In this document: positions 10,055-18,716 of the stretch, piece after piece | Layout of the letters: each line of letters opens with the position of its first letter | How positions within the stretch are numbered: position 1 is the stretch's first letter | From: JALOKP01 sp963800865 | Lineage (GTDB): Bacteria > Acidobacteriota > Polarisedimenticolia > J045 | DNA: 64,000 nucleotides | Assembly (NCBI GenBank): GCA_963800865.1 | Contig: CAWDCL010000004.1 | Location: forward strand, 1-64,000 | Direction of reading: 5' to 3' | Notes under the pieces: model-generated | Told to the model about the DNA's origin: nothing | The model's database searches: none | Seen by the model: only the letters and a program-made list of their open reading frames with translations | Made by a program: the position numbers and the translations under genes

Positions 10055-10795
10055 ATGCGTCGCCGAATCGCCGTTCTCTTCCCTGGCCTCGTGTTCGCCT
10101 GTTTCGCCGCCCTGGCCGCCGAGCCGCGCCCTGCGCCGGTCGTCTGTGCGCCGGGCGGACGCGGTTACGAACTGCGCCTGATCGAGATCAACCCGACGGC
10201 GCCGCTCGGCGACCGGGCCCAGGCCGTCGTGCCCATCCCCTCGCCGTGGCTCGACGCCGCAGCGCTGCAGGCCCTTGCCACGCGGTTCGGCGGCGAGAAG
10301 CCGGCGGCTCTTGGGTGGGGCTTCCTGTTCGCCGCGCCGCCGAGCGAGGCGCTGGAGGTCTCCGGCCATGTACCCGGGCGCGGCAACGAGCGTTTCGAGC
10401 TCCGCGTCCCCCTGCGACGCTGACGGTCTGACGGGCAAGGCGGCCGGGCCCTGCGCGGTGCGCGACCGCGCCGGCTTCGTGCCGGCCACGGCGCTCCCGT
10501 CGAAAGACAAAGCCGGCGGACCCATGCCGGACCTCACGCGAAGGTCGACGAGTCGATCCTGATTCGGTTCGTCGTCACGCGCGACGGGCGGGTCGTCGAT
10601 CCCCTGCTGGTCCTCGATGGCAAGGCCAGCGAGTCCACCGCGACACATGCGCTGCCATCCCTGGTGCGCGACCGCTGCGAGGCGGCGAAGGTCGACGGCG
10701 AGCCGGTCGCATCCTGCGAGGTGATCGAGATCCTGCGGTCGACCTTCGCCCAGCCCGTGCTCATCTACCAGACCGAGGGCCTGTCCGTCCGATAG
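10055..10795 (+). CDS. Exported protein with a TonB-like C-terminal region (frame-broken)
   Basis: The start at 10055 follows a GGAGCGGGGG stretch and opens a clear signal peptide (MRRRIAVLFPG to LAAEP). The first frame runs to 10423. Clean coding continues in other frames: GPCAVRDRAGFVPATALPS near 10450, then from about 10530 to 10795 ESILIRFVVTRDGRVVDP and RCEAAKVDGEPV. The last part has the pattern of a TonB C-terminal-like domain (Phe-x-Val-x-x-x-Gly-x-Val, then a new-residue/Gly-x-Pro-Val strand). At least two one-base shifts (near 10415 and 10525) are needed to join the pieces. TonB identity is an inference from strand pattern only. A single-pass proline-rich linker, usual in true TonB, is not visible. 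Confidence 0.5.
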
Positions 10796-10895
10796 CAGAG
10801 GAGTCTTGCCCTTCTGAGGGCCGGTAGGCCGACTCGGCAGAAAACCCATGACCCGGCAAGGCCGCAGGACACCGTGGTGGATCTTGGGGCCTGGT

Positions 10896-11240
10896 CTACT
10901 CCTGCCTGACGATATCGACCGAGATCTCCACCGCCGGAATCGCTCCTCTGTTCTCGAGCCAGTGTGTGGTGTTCCGATCCTCGGGCCAGCCCACTCCCGG
11001 CCCATACTCCGTCGCGATTCCATCTCGATGGTCGGTGATCGTTCCCTGCAGTATGTACACGGTGCCGGGTCTGCCCTTGTGGTCGTGAATCGGGCCGAAG
11101 ACGCCTCCGGGCTCGATGGTCACCATGCGCATTCGAAGTTGGCGGCCTGTCATGCCCTCGATCTCGGGGCCAAGGTCAACCGTTGCAAGCAACTTCACCG
11201 CAACACCTTTCGTCTCAGGCGCCACCCGTTCGTCGCTCAT
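10896..11240 (-). CDS. Small cupin-domain protein
   Basis: A 114-residue single-domain cupin. The first motif is PGGVFGPIHDHKGRPGTVYI (metal-ligand His at 52 and 54, then Glu replaced by Thr/Tyr-side residues), and the second has a His near 92 (NTTHWLEN). No signal peptide, so cytoplasmic. Cupins of this size bind a metal and small ligands and are often dioxygenases, isomerases or ligand sensors; nothing here fixes the substrate. It sits 122 bases downstream of, and codirectional with, the DMT transporter gene, which could place both under one promoter. It is convergent with the exported protein gene to the left. Confidence 0.75.
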   Translation of the reverse strand: MSDERVAPETKGVAVKLLATVDLGPEIEGMTGRQLRMRMVTIEPGGVFGPIHDHKGRPGTVYILQGTITDHRDGIATEYGPGVGWPEDRNTTHWLENRGAIPAVEISVDIVRQE

Positions 11241-11362
11241 CGTGCTCTCCTCTCCGTACTTCCAAGTCCGGACGGTCCGCTGTCAAGCGGCCACAGCATG
11301 CAGAAATCAGAGCGCAACAGGCCAGCGGACGGCGCCCGCTGAACGCCGCGTTCGGCAGCAGC

Positions 11363-11788
11363 CTACTTGCGCAGGAGGTACAGGCCGCAAACCGACAACG
11401 CGATCCCAAGCAACCGCGAGAATGTGACCCCTTCGCGGAACACAAGAAGGCCCACAAGAGCCATCAGAGCCGCACCAACAGCGAGTATTCCGGGAACGGC
11501 AGAAAGGGGGCCGCCAAGCTGGAAGAGCAGGAAGAAGGCGATAGTGCCGAGCCCCACGCAGACGCCGGTCAGGACCGACCAGGCCAGGCCGTCGCGTGTA
11601 ACGGGCTGGTTCCAATGGCCCGAGAAGCGCAGGACCGCGAGATACACGAGGATGGCCAGCGCTGCTGTCCCTTCCACGACGAGGGCACCAACGCCATCCC
11701 CGATGCGGTTTGCGGCGAGCTTCGTAAACACCTGATGCAGGCCGTACAAGAGAGCCGCCGCTGCGGCATAGACAAGCCAAGGCGTCAT
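11363..11788 (-). CDS. EamA/DMT-superfamily small transporter
   Basis: A 141-residue membrane protein with five predicted helices (PWLVYAAAAALLYGLHQVF, the TAALAILVYLAVL stretch, LTGVCVGLGTIAFFLLFQL, VPGILAVGAALMALVGLLVF, LLGIALSVCGLYLL). This is the half-size form of the drug/metabolite transporter superfamily, which works as a dimer of five- or four-helix units. The start at 11788 was chosen over upstream ATGs because CAGGAG lies six bases before it and the protein begins directly with the first helix. Direction of transport and substrate are unknown. It precedes the cupin gene. Confidence 0.75.
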   Translation of the reverse strand: MTPWLVYAAAAALLYGLHQVFTKLAANRIGDGVGALVVEGTAALAILVYLAVLRFSGHWNQPVTRDGLAWSVLTGVCVGLGTIAFFLLFQLGGPLSAVPGILAVGAALMALVGLLVFREGVTFSRLLGIALSVCGLYLLRK

Positions 11789-12298
11789 CGTGCGCTCCTG
11801 TTGGCGTACTGCCCGCATCACGCCGCTCCTGTGTCTTGTCGAACGACATCTGGACTGCGGTCGGGGTCGCCCGCTTCTGGCGGCGAAAGCGTCGGCGAAG
11901 CGGGGCCCGAACATCCTTGTACACGGCAACCCGCAGAGAGGTCAACGCCACGGCCGCGCCGGTCCGAGTACCAGGAGCGCTGCCTGTCGACTCGGGCGGC
12001 CAGCGGTGCCTCCGGAAGCAAGGGATCCTCCGTCAGGGCTGGCGGGCGCGGGAAAGGTGCCGCTGCTGGCTGGGGCCGCGAGGCGATCCGATCAAAGACG
12101 CGGGCGTTGAGCGACTCCGACGCACAGGCCCGGCGGTCATCGAGTCTCCGGAACGCGCTGACGGTGGGCCCGCGCATCGCTGCGCCCAGGCCAATCGGAC
12201 CGCGCGCGATACGGAGGCCGAATCCGGGTACGCCGCGCCGGCTGGCGGCCGCCCCTCAGGCAGCGTAGCTTGGCCCCTGAATCCGCAGGGAGGTCGCC
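11789..12298. other. Divergent intergenic region, no gene seen
   Basis: About 510 bases separate the divergent transporter and exported-protein genes. I find no convincing reading frame, tRNA or hairpin. A -10-like TAGCTT at 12266-12271 and a GGGAGG ribosome site before 12299 suit the rightward gene; no good -35 is seen. Confidence 0.4.
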
Positions 12299-13249
12299 AT
12301 GCGCCATCGCCTCCTCTTCCAGCGCACCGCCTCGGTCCTCGCCGTCCTCCTGCCGATCGTCTCGCCCCTTTTCTCCGCGTTCGCTGCGCCGGAGCCCCAA
12401 GTGCTCCGCGTCTCCGCGCTGATCGACGGAAGATCGAGGCTGATCCTCCAGGGCGACACCGCACAGTGGCTGCACCTGGTCTATGCCGCGCCGGGGCGGC
12501 ACGAGTTCCGCGACGAGCCGACGCTGCTCGGTGCCGCGTCGTGGTTCCCGCGCTGGCCCGACCTGCCGAATCGCGAGAACCGCGACTGCGGCTGTACCTC
12601 GGAGGTCTTCCAGGGGCTCGCTCCCGCGCTGCCCCGGACGGCGATGACACTCGAGGTGCGCTCGGTCGCGGGCCGAGGAATCACGACGATCGTCCAGCAG
12701 CCGGCGCTCGAGAACGGATGGACGCTGATCGTCGAGTTCGACGACGTGTACCACAACAGCTCCGAGTGGTACGTCGCCGACATCGTCTTCAGCGCGCTGC
12801 CGACGCCGTTCGCGCGGTTCGCGGCGCCGGGGCTGGTGCTGCACTTCGATCGCGCCCCGCACGGGGGCGACCGCTTCCAGCTCTCGGGCGAGATCTCCCT
12901 GGGCGCCACCAGCGACGGGCTGGCACCCGAGAGCGAGCCGCTGGTGGTGGGCGTCGGGCCGGGGCGGCTCGAGCTGCCGGCAGGGAGCCTGCAGCGCGAT
13001 GGGTCGCGCTGGACCTACTGGGGCCCGATCGGCGAAGGTGCCGACGCAGGCGAGGTGGCGGTCCGGCTCGAGCAGCTCGACGCGCAGCGCTTCACCATCT
13101 CGATTGCCGCCGCCGGGGTCGACCTCCACGGCACCGCGAACCCGGCAACGGTCTTCCTGGCGCTGGGCAACGACGAAGGGAGCACCGCGACCGATCTCGA
13201 AGGGCGCCTCGGCTCGGTGCCGGGCATCCCGCTGCCGGCGACGCGCTGA
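12299..13249 (+). CDS. Exported protein of unknown function
   Basis: 316 residues. A signal peptide (residues 1-29, ending SAFAAPEP) is followed by beta-rich sequence without recognised motifs. There is a short Cys pair (CGCTS) near residue 98. The segments DGRSRLILQGDTAQWLHL and ENGWTLIVEFDD suggest successive beta-sandwich domains. The last third repeats the strand pattern LELPAGSL / VRLEQLDAQRFTISIAAAG. GGGAGG sits eight bases before the start. I do not recognise the family. It is likely secreted or periplasmic. Confidence 0.7.
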   Translation: MRHRLLFQRTASVLAVLLPIVSPLFSAFAAPEPQVLRVSALIDGRSRLILQGDTAQWLHLVYAAPGRHEFRDEPTLLGAASWFPRWPDLPNRENRDCGCTSEVFQGLAPALPRTAMTLEVRSVAGRGITTIVQQPALENGWTLIVEFDDVYHNSSEWYVADIVFSALPTPFARFAAPGLVLHFDRAPHGGDRFQLSGEISLGATSDGLAPESEPLVVGVGPGRLELPAGSLQRDGSRWTYWGPIGEGADAGEVAVRLEQLDAQRFTISIAAAGVDLHGTANPATVFLALGNDEGSTATDLEGRLGSVPGIPLPATR

Positions 13250-13288
13250 GCCCGATTCCGTGCCGCGCCAGCCGACTCGCTCCCCGGC

Positions 13289-13981
13289 TCACCCCATCAC
13301 GGACACGAGTGCCGCGCCCAGCACGAACCAGTAGAACGCCGCCCGCGCGAGGGCCCAGAGCCCGACCAGCAGGGCCCGGCCGGCCGGCAGTTCGAGTTGC
13401 CGCTGGAACCAGCGCGTCTCGACCGCCAGGTACCACGCGAGCCCCAGCAGCGCGACCGCCACCCCGGCCGGCTTCGCGGCCCGGGCCTGCGTGCGCATCA
13501 GCACCGTCCCCGCCGAAACCGCCAGCGCGAAAGGTGCCGTCAGGTAGCACTGGCTGAAGAACGGGCCGCGCAGCGTCGTGCGGTCGATCGCGAGGTGCCG
13601 CCGCCGCAGCAGCGTCGTGGCGGCGGTGAGCGGGAAGATGCTGAAGGCGAGCGCCCGCAGCATCAGGAGGTTCTGCGCCGAGCCGAACAACGTCTTTCCG
13701 ATCGCTGAATCGGTCTCCAGCGTCTTGGCGCCCAGGCCCAGCGCCAGCCCGTGCGCGATCAGGAGCGTCAACATCAGAAGCAGCGGCGGGCTCAGCGTGT
13801 CGGTGTACTGATCCGCCGCGGTGTCCGTCTGCTCGTGCTCGGAGTAGGCCGTCGTCGCCAGCGGGTGGACCACGATCCGCCACATCGTCCGCGGGTAGAA
13901 GACGAGCCAGGTCATGACCTCGTAGAGCAGCTCCTCGAGCGAGCGGATGATCTTGAGGAAGTCCACGGCGTGCGGCTCCAA
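13289..13981 (-). CDS. Multi-pass membrane protein of unknown function
   Basis: 230 residues with about five transmembrane helices (PPLLLMLTLLIAHGLALGLG, LMLRALAFSIFPLTAATTLL, TAPFALAVSAGTVLM, AGVAVALLGLAWYLAV, ALLVGLWALARAAFYWFVLG). The N-terminal amphipathic part (LEELLYEVMTWLVFYPRTMW) resembles a conserved hypothetical permease-like family seen in other bacteria. No catalytic motif is evident. It lies 18 bases downstream of the membrane Ser/Thr kinase gene on the same strand, so the two are probably co-transcribed and may work together. Confidence 0.65.
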   Translation of the reverse strand: MEPHAVDFLKIIRSLEELLYEVMTWLVFYPRTMWRIVVHPLATTAYSEHEQTDTAADQYTDTLSPPLLLMLTLLIAHGLALGLGAKTLETDSAIGKTLFGSAQNLLMLRALAFSIFPLTAATTLLRRRHLAIDRTTLRGPFFSQCYLTAPFALAVSAGTVLMRTQARAAKPAGVAVALLGLAWYLAVETRWFQRQLELPAGRALLVGLWALARAAFYWFVLGAALVSVMG

Positions 13982-13999
13982 GCGGCGCCGGCGAGGCTA

Positions 14000-16765
14000 T
14001 CACGTCTCCGGCGCCGTCCGTCCCCGCGCCGCCCCGAGGCTGCGCACCAGCCCCCACACCGGCAGCGCCAGCGCCACCAGCAGCAGCACTGCAGCGGTGC
14101 CGAAATACCAGGTCTGGGGACTCGTCGGGAACGGCAGGCGCCAGCTGAGGAAGAAGACCATCGCGAAGCCCGCCACCAGCCCGAAGCGGACGAAGACCAG
14201 CGAGTAGATCGCGGCCCCGGTGATCGCCAGGGGCAGCCGGACCGCCAGCGGCGCCTCCTCCATCCCGAGGTAGGTCATCAGCAGCGCGATCGCAAAGAAG
14301 AGCGGGATCCCCCAGCGGCGGGTCGACGCGGTGCGGGTGCCGATCGCGACGAAGAAGGTCATCAGCAGCGCGGCGAAGACGGCGCCCAGCGCGGAGTTGA
14401 GGGCCCCGGAGAGCGCGTCGCGCACCGACGAGAGCGTGCCGATCTCGGTCTCATAGGGGAGGGGCGTCGAGAGCCCGAACCAGTCCGGCAGGACGAAGCG
14501 CAGGCGCGAGAGCGCACTCAGGGCCAGGCCGAGCGCGCTGCCGATCAGCAGGTCGCGCCCGACGAGCGGGTCGCTCCACCGTCCCGCGATGAAGCGCGAC
14601 CAGGAGACGATGACTTCCGGCCGGCTCCTGCGGACGATCGGCTCCAGCGCGAGGTAGAGCAGCCAGACGATCGTCCCCAGGAACAGCCCGAGCGCGGCCG
14701 AGCCGGACAAGCGGTCCCAGGCCGCGTCCACGCTCTGCGGCATCTGCGTCCGCAGCAGGTTCGTCGAGGCCGCCAGGGCGACGACGGCGGCCGCGAGGCG
14801 CCAGGCGCCGCGCCGGTCGCCGCGTCCGAGCCGCACGTTGTGCCGCGCGAGCAGCCCCGCGGCGACGATCGCGCCGACGATGATCAGGATACTGATCAGG
14901 TTCGCCAGCCCGACCTCCGGGGGGTTCGCGCGCGCTGCCGTGACCCACGGGTCGACGACGAGGAAGTAGCTCGGCTTGCCGCGGTAGGACGCGGCCTCGA
15001 CACGCAGCGGATATCCGGCGTCGCCCGGCATCGTTCCGGTCCAGGCGGAGCGGCCGTCGGCGAAGAAGGGGGGCGACCACTCCGGGGCCGCCGGCTTCAG
15101 CGCCGCCGGATCCAGCCCGGCGGCGGCGAAGAGCGGTGCGTAGTCGGGGGCGGCGCCGGTGTCGGCCGCGGGCGCGCCGTCGCCGGCCGCGGTCCCGCCG
15201 GCCGCGGTCCCGCTGGCCTCGTGCTGCGGCGGGGCGACGAACAGCTCGACCAGCCGGCCGTCGCTGCGCAGCACCGCCGAGCTGACGCCGGGGGTGGAGT
15301 GCGGAGGATCGTCCACCCCGATGAACCCGAACCAGTTGATCGGCTCGAACGCGGCGCTCGACTGGCGGTAGCGGAACAGCGTCGGGCGCACGATCTCCGG
15401 AAAGAGGCCCCGCCACGTCGACGGGCCGCCGTTCTTGCCGGAGAGCCAGTCGATCGCCCCGCGGTCGTTGAAGAACCGGCGCGACCAGTCGCGGCGCACC
15501 TGCTCGTGTCCGGCCGAGGCCAGGACCTGGCGCGCGCGCTCGGCGAGCGCATCGGGCGGCAGCGGCAGCGGCTGCAGCGCGAGCATCGAGTGGCGCGTCT
15601 CGATCGCGGCCCACGCCAGCAGGGCGAGCAGGGCGACGCCCATCCAACTCCACGCCGCGCGCTTGCCAAGCGCCCCCTCCTCGCCCGCCGCGGCGACCAG
15701 CTCCGGGCTGGGCGTCTCGCCCGCCGCGAGCGCCGCGGCCAGCGGGTCGCCGCCCGGGAGCGCGGCGGCGACCGCCAGCGCCGACGACGGCCGGCGCGCC
15801 GGGTCGCGGTCCATGCAGCGCAGGATGACGCGCTCCACCGCGGGGTCGAGATCCCCGACCAGGTCCGAGGGCGGCGCGATGCTCGATTCGACGTGGTGGC
15901 GGCGGACGTCCTCGACGGTCCTGGCCTCGATCGCGCGGCGGCCCGTGAACAGCTCGTAGAGCACCATCCCCAGCCCGTAGATGTCGCTCCGCTTGGTGAC
16001 CTCGTGGCCCGCGAGCTGCTCGGGCGCCATGTAGATCGGCGTCCCCGAGCGGATGTCGGCCTCCCCGACCGTGCCGGTCAGCGCCGCCAGGCCGAAGTCG
16101 GCGATCCGTGCCCGGCCGCGCCCGTCGATCATCACGTTGCCCGGCTTGAGGTCGCGGTGCAGCACGTCCTTCTGGTGCGCGGCCGCGAGCCCGGCGCAGA
16201 TCTGGCGCGCGATCTCGAGCGCCTTGTCGTGCGGGACGCGCCCGATCCGCCGCAGCAGCGAGCCGAGGTCCTCGCCGTCGATGTACTCCATCGACAGGAA
16301 GACGTGGCCGTCGACCTCGCCGATGTCGTGCACGCGGCAGACGTTGGGGTGCGAGACCTCGCGCGCGATCCGGACTTCGTTGTGGAAGACGGCGAGCCGC
16401 CGCGGGTCGCTGGCGAAGTTCGGCGGCAGGAACTTCAGCGCGACCGTCTGGCCCAGTCGCAGGTCGTCGGCGCGGTAGACGTCGCCCATCCCGCCGCTGC
16501 CCAGCCGTCCGACGATCCGGTAGCGCCCGGCGATGATCTGGCCGGGGACGAACAGCCCGTGCGGCGACGAGTCGATCCCGGACGCGGAGACGGAGAGCGA
16601 CGGCACGGACGGTCCGCGCAGCCGCGTCTCGGCGGAGTCGTCGGGGAGCGGCGCGGCGGTGGTGCCGAGGACCGCGCCGCAGCGCGGGCAGGAGACCGCC
16701 TCCGGCGGGGCGATCGCGGAGCAGGAGGGGCACTCGTTGGGCGGCAGGGCGTGGGCGGGCGTCAT
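14000..16765 (-). CDS. Membrane-anchored Ser/Thr protein kinase with N-terminal zinc ribbon
   Basis: 921 residues. A zinc ribbon at 12-31 (CPSC, then CPRC) is followed by a bacterial Ser/Thr kinase domain at about 80-345. All key elements are present: GSGGMG loop, VALK lysine, the HRDLKPGNV catalytic loop near 200, DFG, and SGTPIYMAPEQ. A helix at about 380 (WSWMGVALLALLAWAAIE) leads to an extracytoplasmic domain of about 200 residues, then a hydrophobic block of roughly eight helices to the C-terminus. The layout puts the kinase in the cytoplasm and a sensory domain outside, with a large membrane domain that could be a second sensor or a transport-like module. Such PASTA-free kinases are typical of Acidobacteriota, Myxococcota and Planctomycetota. 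It is upstream of the membrane protein at 13289-13981. Confidence 0.9.
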   Translation of the reverse strand: MTPAHALPPNECPSCSAIAPPEAVSCPRCGAVLGTTAAPLPDDSAETRLRGPSVPSLSVSASGIDSSPHGLFVPGQIIAGRYRIVGRLGSGGMGDVYRADDLRLGQTVALKFLPPNFASDPRRLAVFHNEVRIAREVSHPNVCRVHDIGEVDGHVFLSMEYIDGEDLGSLLRRIGRVPHDKALEIARQICAGLAAAHQKDVLHRDLKPGNVMIDGRGRARIADFGLAALTGTVGEADIRSGTPIYMAPEQLAGHEVTKRSDIYGLGMVLYELFTGRRAIEARTVEDVRRHHVESSIAPPSDLVGDLDPAVERVILRCMDRDPARRPSSALAVAAALPGGDPLAAALAAGETPSPELVAAAGEEGALGKRAAWSWMGVALLALLAWAAIETRHSMLALQPLPLPPDALAERARQVLASAGHEQVRRDWSRRFFNDRGAIDWLSGKNGGPSTWRGLFPEIVRPTLFRYRQSSAAFEPINWFGFIGVDDPPHSTPGVSSAVLRSDGRLVELFVAPPQHEASGTAAGGTAAGDGAPAADTGAAPDYAPLFAAAGLDPAALKPAAPEWSPPFFADGRSAWTGTMPGDAGYPLRVEAASYRGKPSYFLVVDPWVTAARANPPEVGLANLISILIIVGAIVAAGLLARHNVRLGRGDRRGAWRLAAAVVALAASTNLLRTQMPQSVDAAWDRLSGSAALGLFLGTIVWLLYLALEPIVRRSRPEVIVSWSRFIAGRWSDPLVGRDLLIGSALGLALSALSRLRFVLPDWFGLSTPLPYETEIGTLSSVRDALSGALNSALGAVFAALLMTFFVAIGTRTASTRRWGIPLFFAIALLMTYLGMEEAPLAVRLPLAITGAAIYSLVFVRFGLVAGFAMVFFLSWRLPFPTSPQTWYFGTAAVLLLVALALPVWGLVRSLGAARGRTAPET

Positions 16766-17000
16766 GGCGGGGAGGATACGCCGGTCGGTCCGCGCGGGCG
16801 GGGCGGGCCGTACCGCCGGGCGGGTCTATCATGCCGCTGGCGTGCGAAGCCCGTTCCCGAGGCGTCCTCCTGATCCGCGGGATGATCGCGCGCTCCGTCC
16901 TCCTGCTCGCCGGGGGCGGAGATTACGATGACGCGGCCGCCGGCAACGGGGAGAGGACGATGAGGCCGGCCTCGAGCCTGGAGAGTACGAGCGACCGACC

Positions 17001-17231
17001 ATGAAGCGCAGCGACGATGCGGCGTTCTTCGTCATGCTCAGCATCCTCGCGTTGCCGGCCTGCCTGCTTCTGGTCACTCTTGTCGCGTTTCTTGCGCTGG
17101 GAGGATTCTCCGCGGACGCCAGCTTCGGGGCCCGCGCAATTCTCGGCTCGATCGCGATGCTCTTCACCCTTCCAGCGCTGGTTCTTCGTGGTCGTGCTCC
17201 TCTGGGAGTACCGGCGCACCCGACGGCGCTA
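17001..17231 (+). CDS. Small two-helix membrane protein (probable one-base frame break)
   Basis: From ATG at 17001 the frame gives MKRSDDAAFFVMLSILALP, a helix, a short loop and the start of a second helix (AILGSIAMLF). Near 17165 the sense passes to the next frame, which reads RWFFVVVLLWEYRRTRRR and stops at 17231. That is a natural end for a second helix with a basic cytoplasmic tail. The original frame instead runs to 17249 with a less plausible Arg/Pro tail. I favour a 76-residue protein broken by one base. The function is unknown. A short frame upstream (16882-17004) overlaps its start as ATGA but looks like chance. Confidence 0.4.
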
Positions 17232-17369
17232 GCGCAGAACAGGCCGTAACGCCCGACCCGGCGACGATGAGGGTCCAGGGCGCCAATACTGCCGGCAGGC
17301 GCAGGCTGCACACGAACGAGCGCGACCACGGGATGCGGCGCTCGAGGAACTGCGGAACACCCTCCAGTG

Positions 17370-17375
17370 TATAAT
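17370..17375 (+). promoter_or_regulatory. Consensus -10 box giving a probable leaderless transcript
   Basis: TATAAT ends six bases before the ATG at 17382. No ribosome-binding site fits in that space, so transcription would start at or next to the start codon. No good -35 box is seen 16-18 bases upstream. Confidence 0.5.
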
Positions 17376-17381
17376 TCGAAC

Positions 17382-17630
17382 ATGGTGATTGCTCGCGATC
17401 CGGCGGCCGCTCGCGCGCTGGCCCGCCGCTCCTGGCCGGTCCGCACCTTTCGGCTCGGGGCCGAGCCGGGAGACGACCTCAGCGCGTTCACGACCCCCGA
17501 AGAGCGTCTTGCGATGATGTGGCCCCTGGCGCTGGAAGCGTGGGAACTCACCGGTCGGCCCGTGCCGGCCTACGCCCGGGAAGAGACGCCGGTGCGCTGC
17601 TTCCGGGGCCGGGCTCCCGCCGCCCCGTGA
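17382..17630 (+). CDS. Small conserved protein paired with a nucleotidyltransferase
   Basis: 82 residues with the conserved core DLSAFTTPEERLAMMWPLAL and EAWELTGRPVPAYARE. I know similar proteins only as unnamed partners encoded directly before MNT-type nucleotidyltransferases. Its TGA overlaps the GTG start of the next gene (GTGA at 17627-17630), so the two are translationally coupled. The ATG at 17382 is preferred to the one at 17367, which lies inside the -10 box region. Cytoplasmic. The pair could be a toxin-antitoxin or nucleotide-transfer module; that is inference. Confidence 0.65.
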   Translation: MVIARDPAAARALARRSWPVRTFRLGAEPGDDLSAFTTPEERLAMMWPLALEAWELTGRPVPAYAREETPVRCFRGRAPAAP

Positions 17631-18079
17631 ACGACGACTTCCGCGACTTCCTTCTCGCGCTGGTCCGGGCCCGGGCCGAGTTCCTCGTCGTCGGCGCCCA
17701 CGCGATGGCTGTCCACGGCATCCCGCGTGCGACCGGCGATCTCGATGTCTGGATTCGTCCCGGTTCAGGCAACGCAGCCCGCGTCTGGGAGGGACTGATC
17801 GCCTTTGGCGCGCCGGTTCGCGAGATGCAGCTTTCGCAGGCGGATCTCGAGGTCCGGGGGACGGTGATCCAGATCGGCCTTCCGCCGCGGCGTATCGACC
17901 TGATGACGCAGCTCAGCGGGCTCGAGTTCGACGACGCGTGGCCCCACCGCGTGTTGCTGCCCGTCGCTCAGGTGGAAACCCCGTTCCTGGGCCGCGACGA
18001 CCTCGTGCGCAACAAGCGCGCGTGCGGCCGGCCCAAGGACCTCGCGGATCTCGCCGCTCTCGAAGGCGATCAGGGGTAG
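17627..18079 (+). CDS. MNT/AbiEii-like nucleotidyltransferase
   Basis: 150 residues starting at GTG 17627, overlapping the previous stop codon. The nucleotidyltransferase signature is clear: FLVVGAHAMAVHG, then RATGDLDVWI with the metal-binding Asp pair at residues 38 and 40. A third acidic strand is RIDLMTQLSG near residue 88. The C-terminal KDLADLAAL motif is typical of the DUF1814/DUF6036-type enzymes. Related proteins act as toxins of abortive-infection systems (AbiEii) or add nucleotides to tRNA or partner antitoxins (MNT/HEPN). Here there is no HEPN partner; the 82-residue upstream protein takes that place. Confidence 0.8.
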   Translation: MNDDFRDFLLALVRARAEFLVVGAHAMAVHGIPRATGDLDVWIRPGSGNAARVWEGLIAFGAPVREMQLSQADLEVRGTVIQIGLPPRRIDLMTQLSGLEFDDAWPHRVLLPVAQVETPFLGRDDLVRNKRACGRPKDLADLAALEGDQG

Positions 18080-18107
18080 CCCGCGAAGCCCGTACCCGAG
18101 GAGCCCC

Positions 18108-18716
18108 GTGATGAGACGCACGATCGCGCTTTCCGTCCTCCTGCTCGCCGGTGCCGTCGCGGCGTCCGCGCCGGCGGCCGCCTCCGGCAACGTCCAGTTC
18201 CTGCTCGGTCAGCGCACCTATAACGACGACTGGCGCCCGGTCGACCGGCAGTGGCTGGTCGGCACGCAGGTCGACTGGGGGCAGGACGACTGGCCGATCC
18301 ACCTGGCCTGGGGATTCACGATCTCGGCTGCGCAGGAGGAGCCGACCGCCGCCGAGGGGTACCAGTACACCGCCGCGGTCGGGGACCTGTCGTTCGGCGC
18401 GCTGTGGCTGCCGCTGCGCGAGGGCGGGTGGCGGCCGTACCTCGGCGCGGGGATCGAGTACTCCTACGCCTACTACGAGCTGGACATCGACCCGCCCTCG
18501 TACGACGACACCGACGGCTCGCTGGGCTACTACTTCAACGGCGGCCTCTTCTGGCGGCTCGGCCCGCAGTTCAACCTCGGGCTGGACGTCCGGATCGGCC
18601 GCGGCGCGTCGTTCAAGTTCGAGGTGCCGGTGCTGTTCTCGCTGCGCACGGCGACGCTCTCCGGGAACTACTCGCAGTACGCGCTGGTGCTCGGCTACGG
18701 GTGGCCGGCCGAATGA
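18108..18716 (+). CDS. Outer-membrane beta-barrel protein
   Basis: Signal peptide (MRRTIALSVLLLAGAVAASA, cleavage near APAAASG) followed by about 175 residues of alternating polar and aromatic beta-strands. Examples are WPIHLAWGFTISAA, GDLSFGALWLPLRE and WRPYLGAGIEYSYAYYELDID. It ends in a short strand with YALVLGYGW. This is the pattern of small eight-stranded OMP_b-brl/OmpW-like barrels. GAGGAG precedes tandem start codons GTG (18108) and ATG (18111); either could be used. It overlaps the next gene by ATGA, so the two are coupled. Confidence 0.75.
   Translation: MMRRTIALSVLLLAGAVAASAPAAASGNVQFLLGQRTYNDDWRPVDRQWLVGTQVDWGQDDWPIHLAWGFTISAAQEEPTAAEGYQYTAAVGDLSFGALWLPLREGGWRPYLGAGIEYSYAYYELDIDPPSYDDTDGSLGYYFNGGLFWRLGPQFNLGLDVRIGRGASFKFEVPVLFSLRTATLSGNYSQYALVLGYGWPAE

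Noticed and set aside
13751..16873. A 1,040-codon plus-strand frame
   Set aside because: Antisense shadow of the Ser/Thr kinase gene; composition is typical of GC-rich reverse frames.
16882..17004. 40-codon frame overlapping the small membrane protein start
   Set aside because: It begins in the duplicated barrel leader and turns into low-complexity sequence; probably a scar, not a gene.
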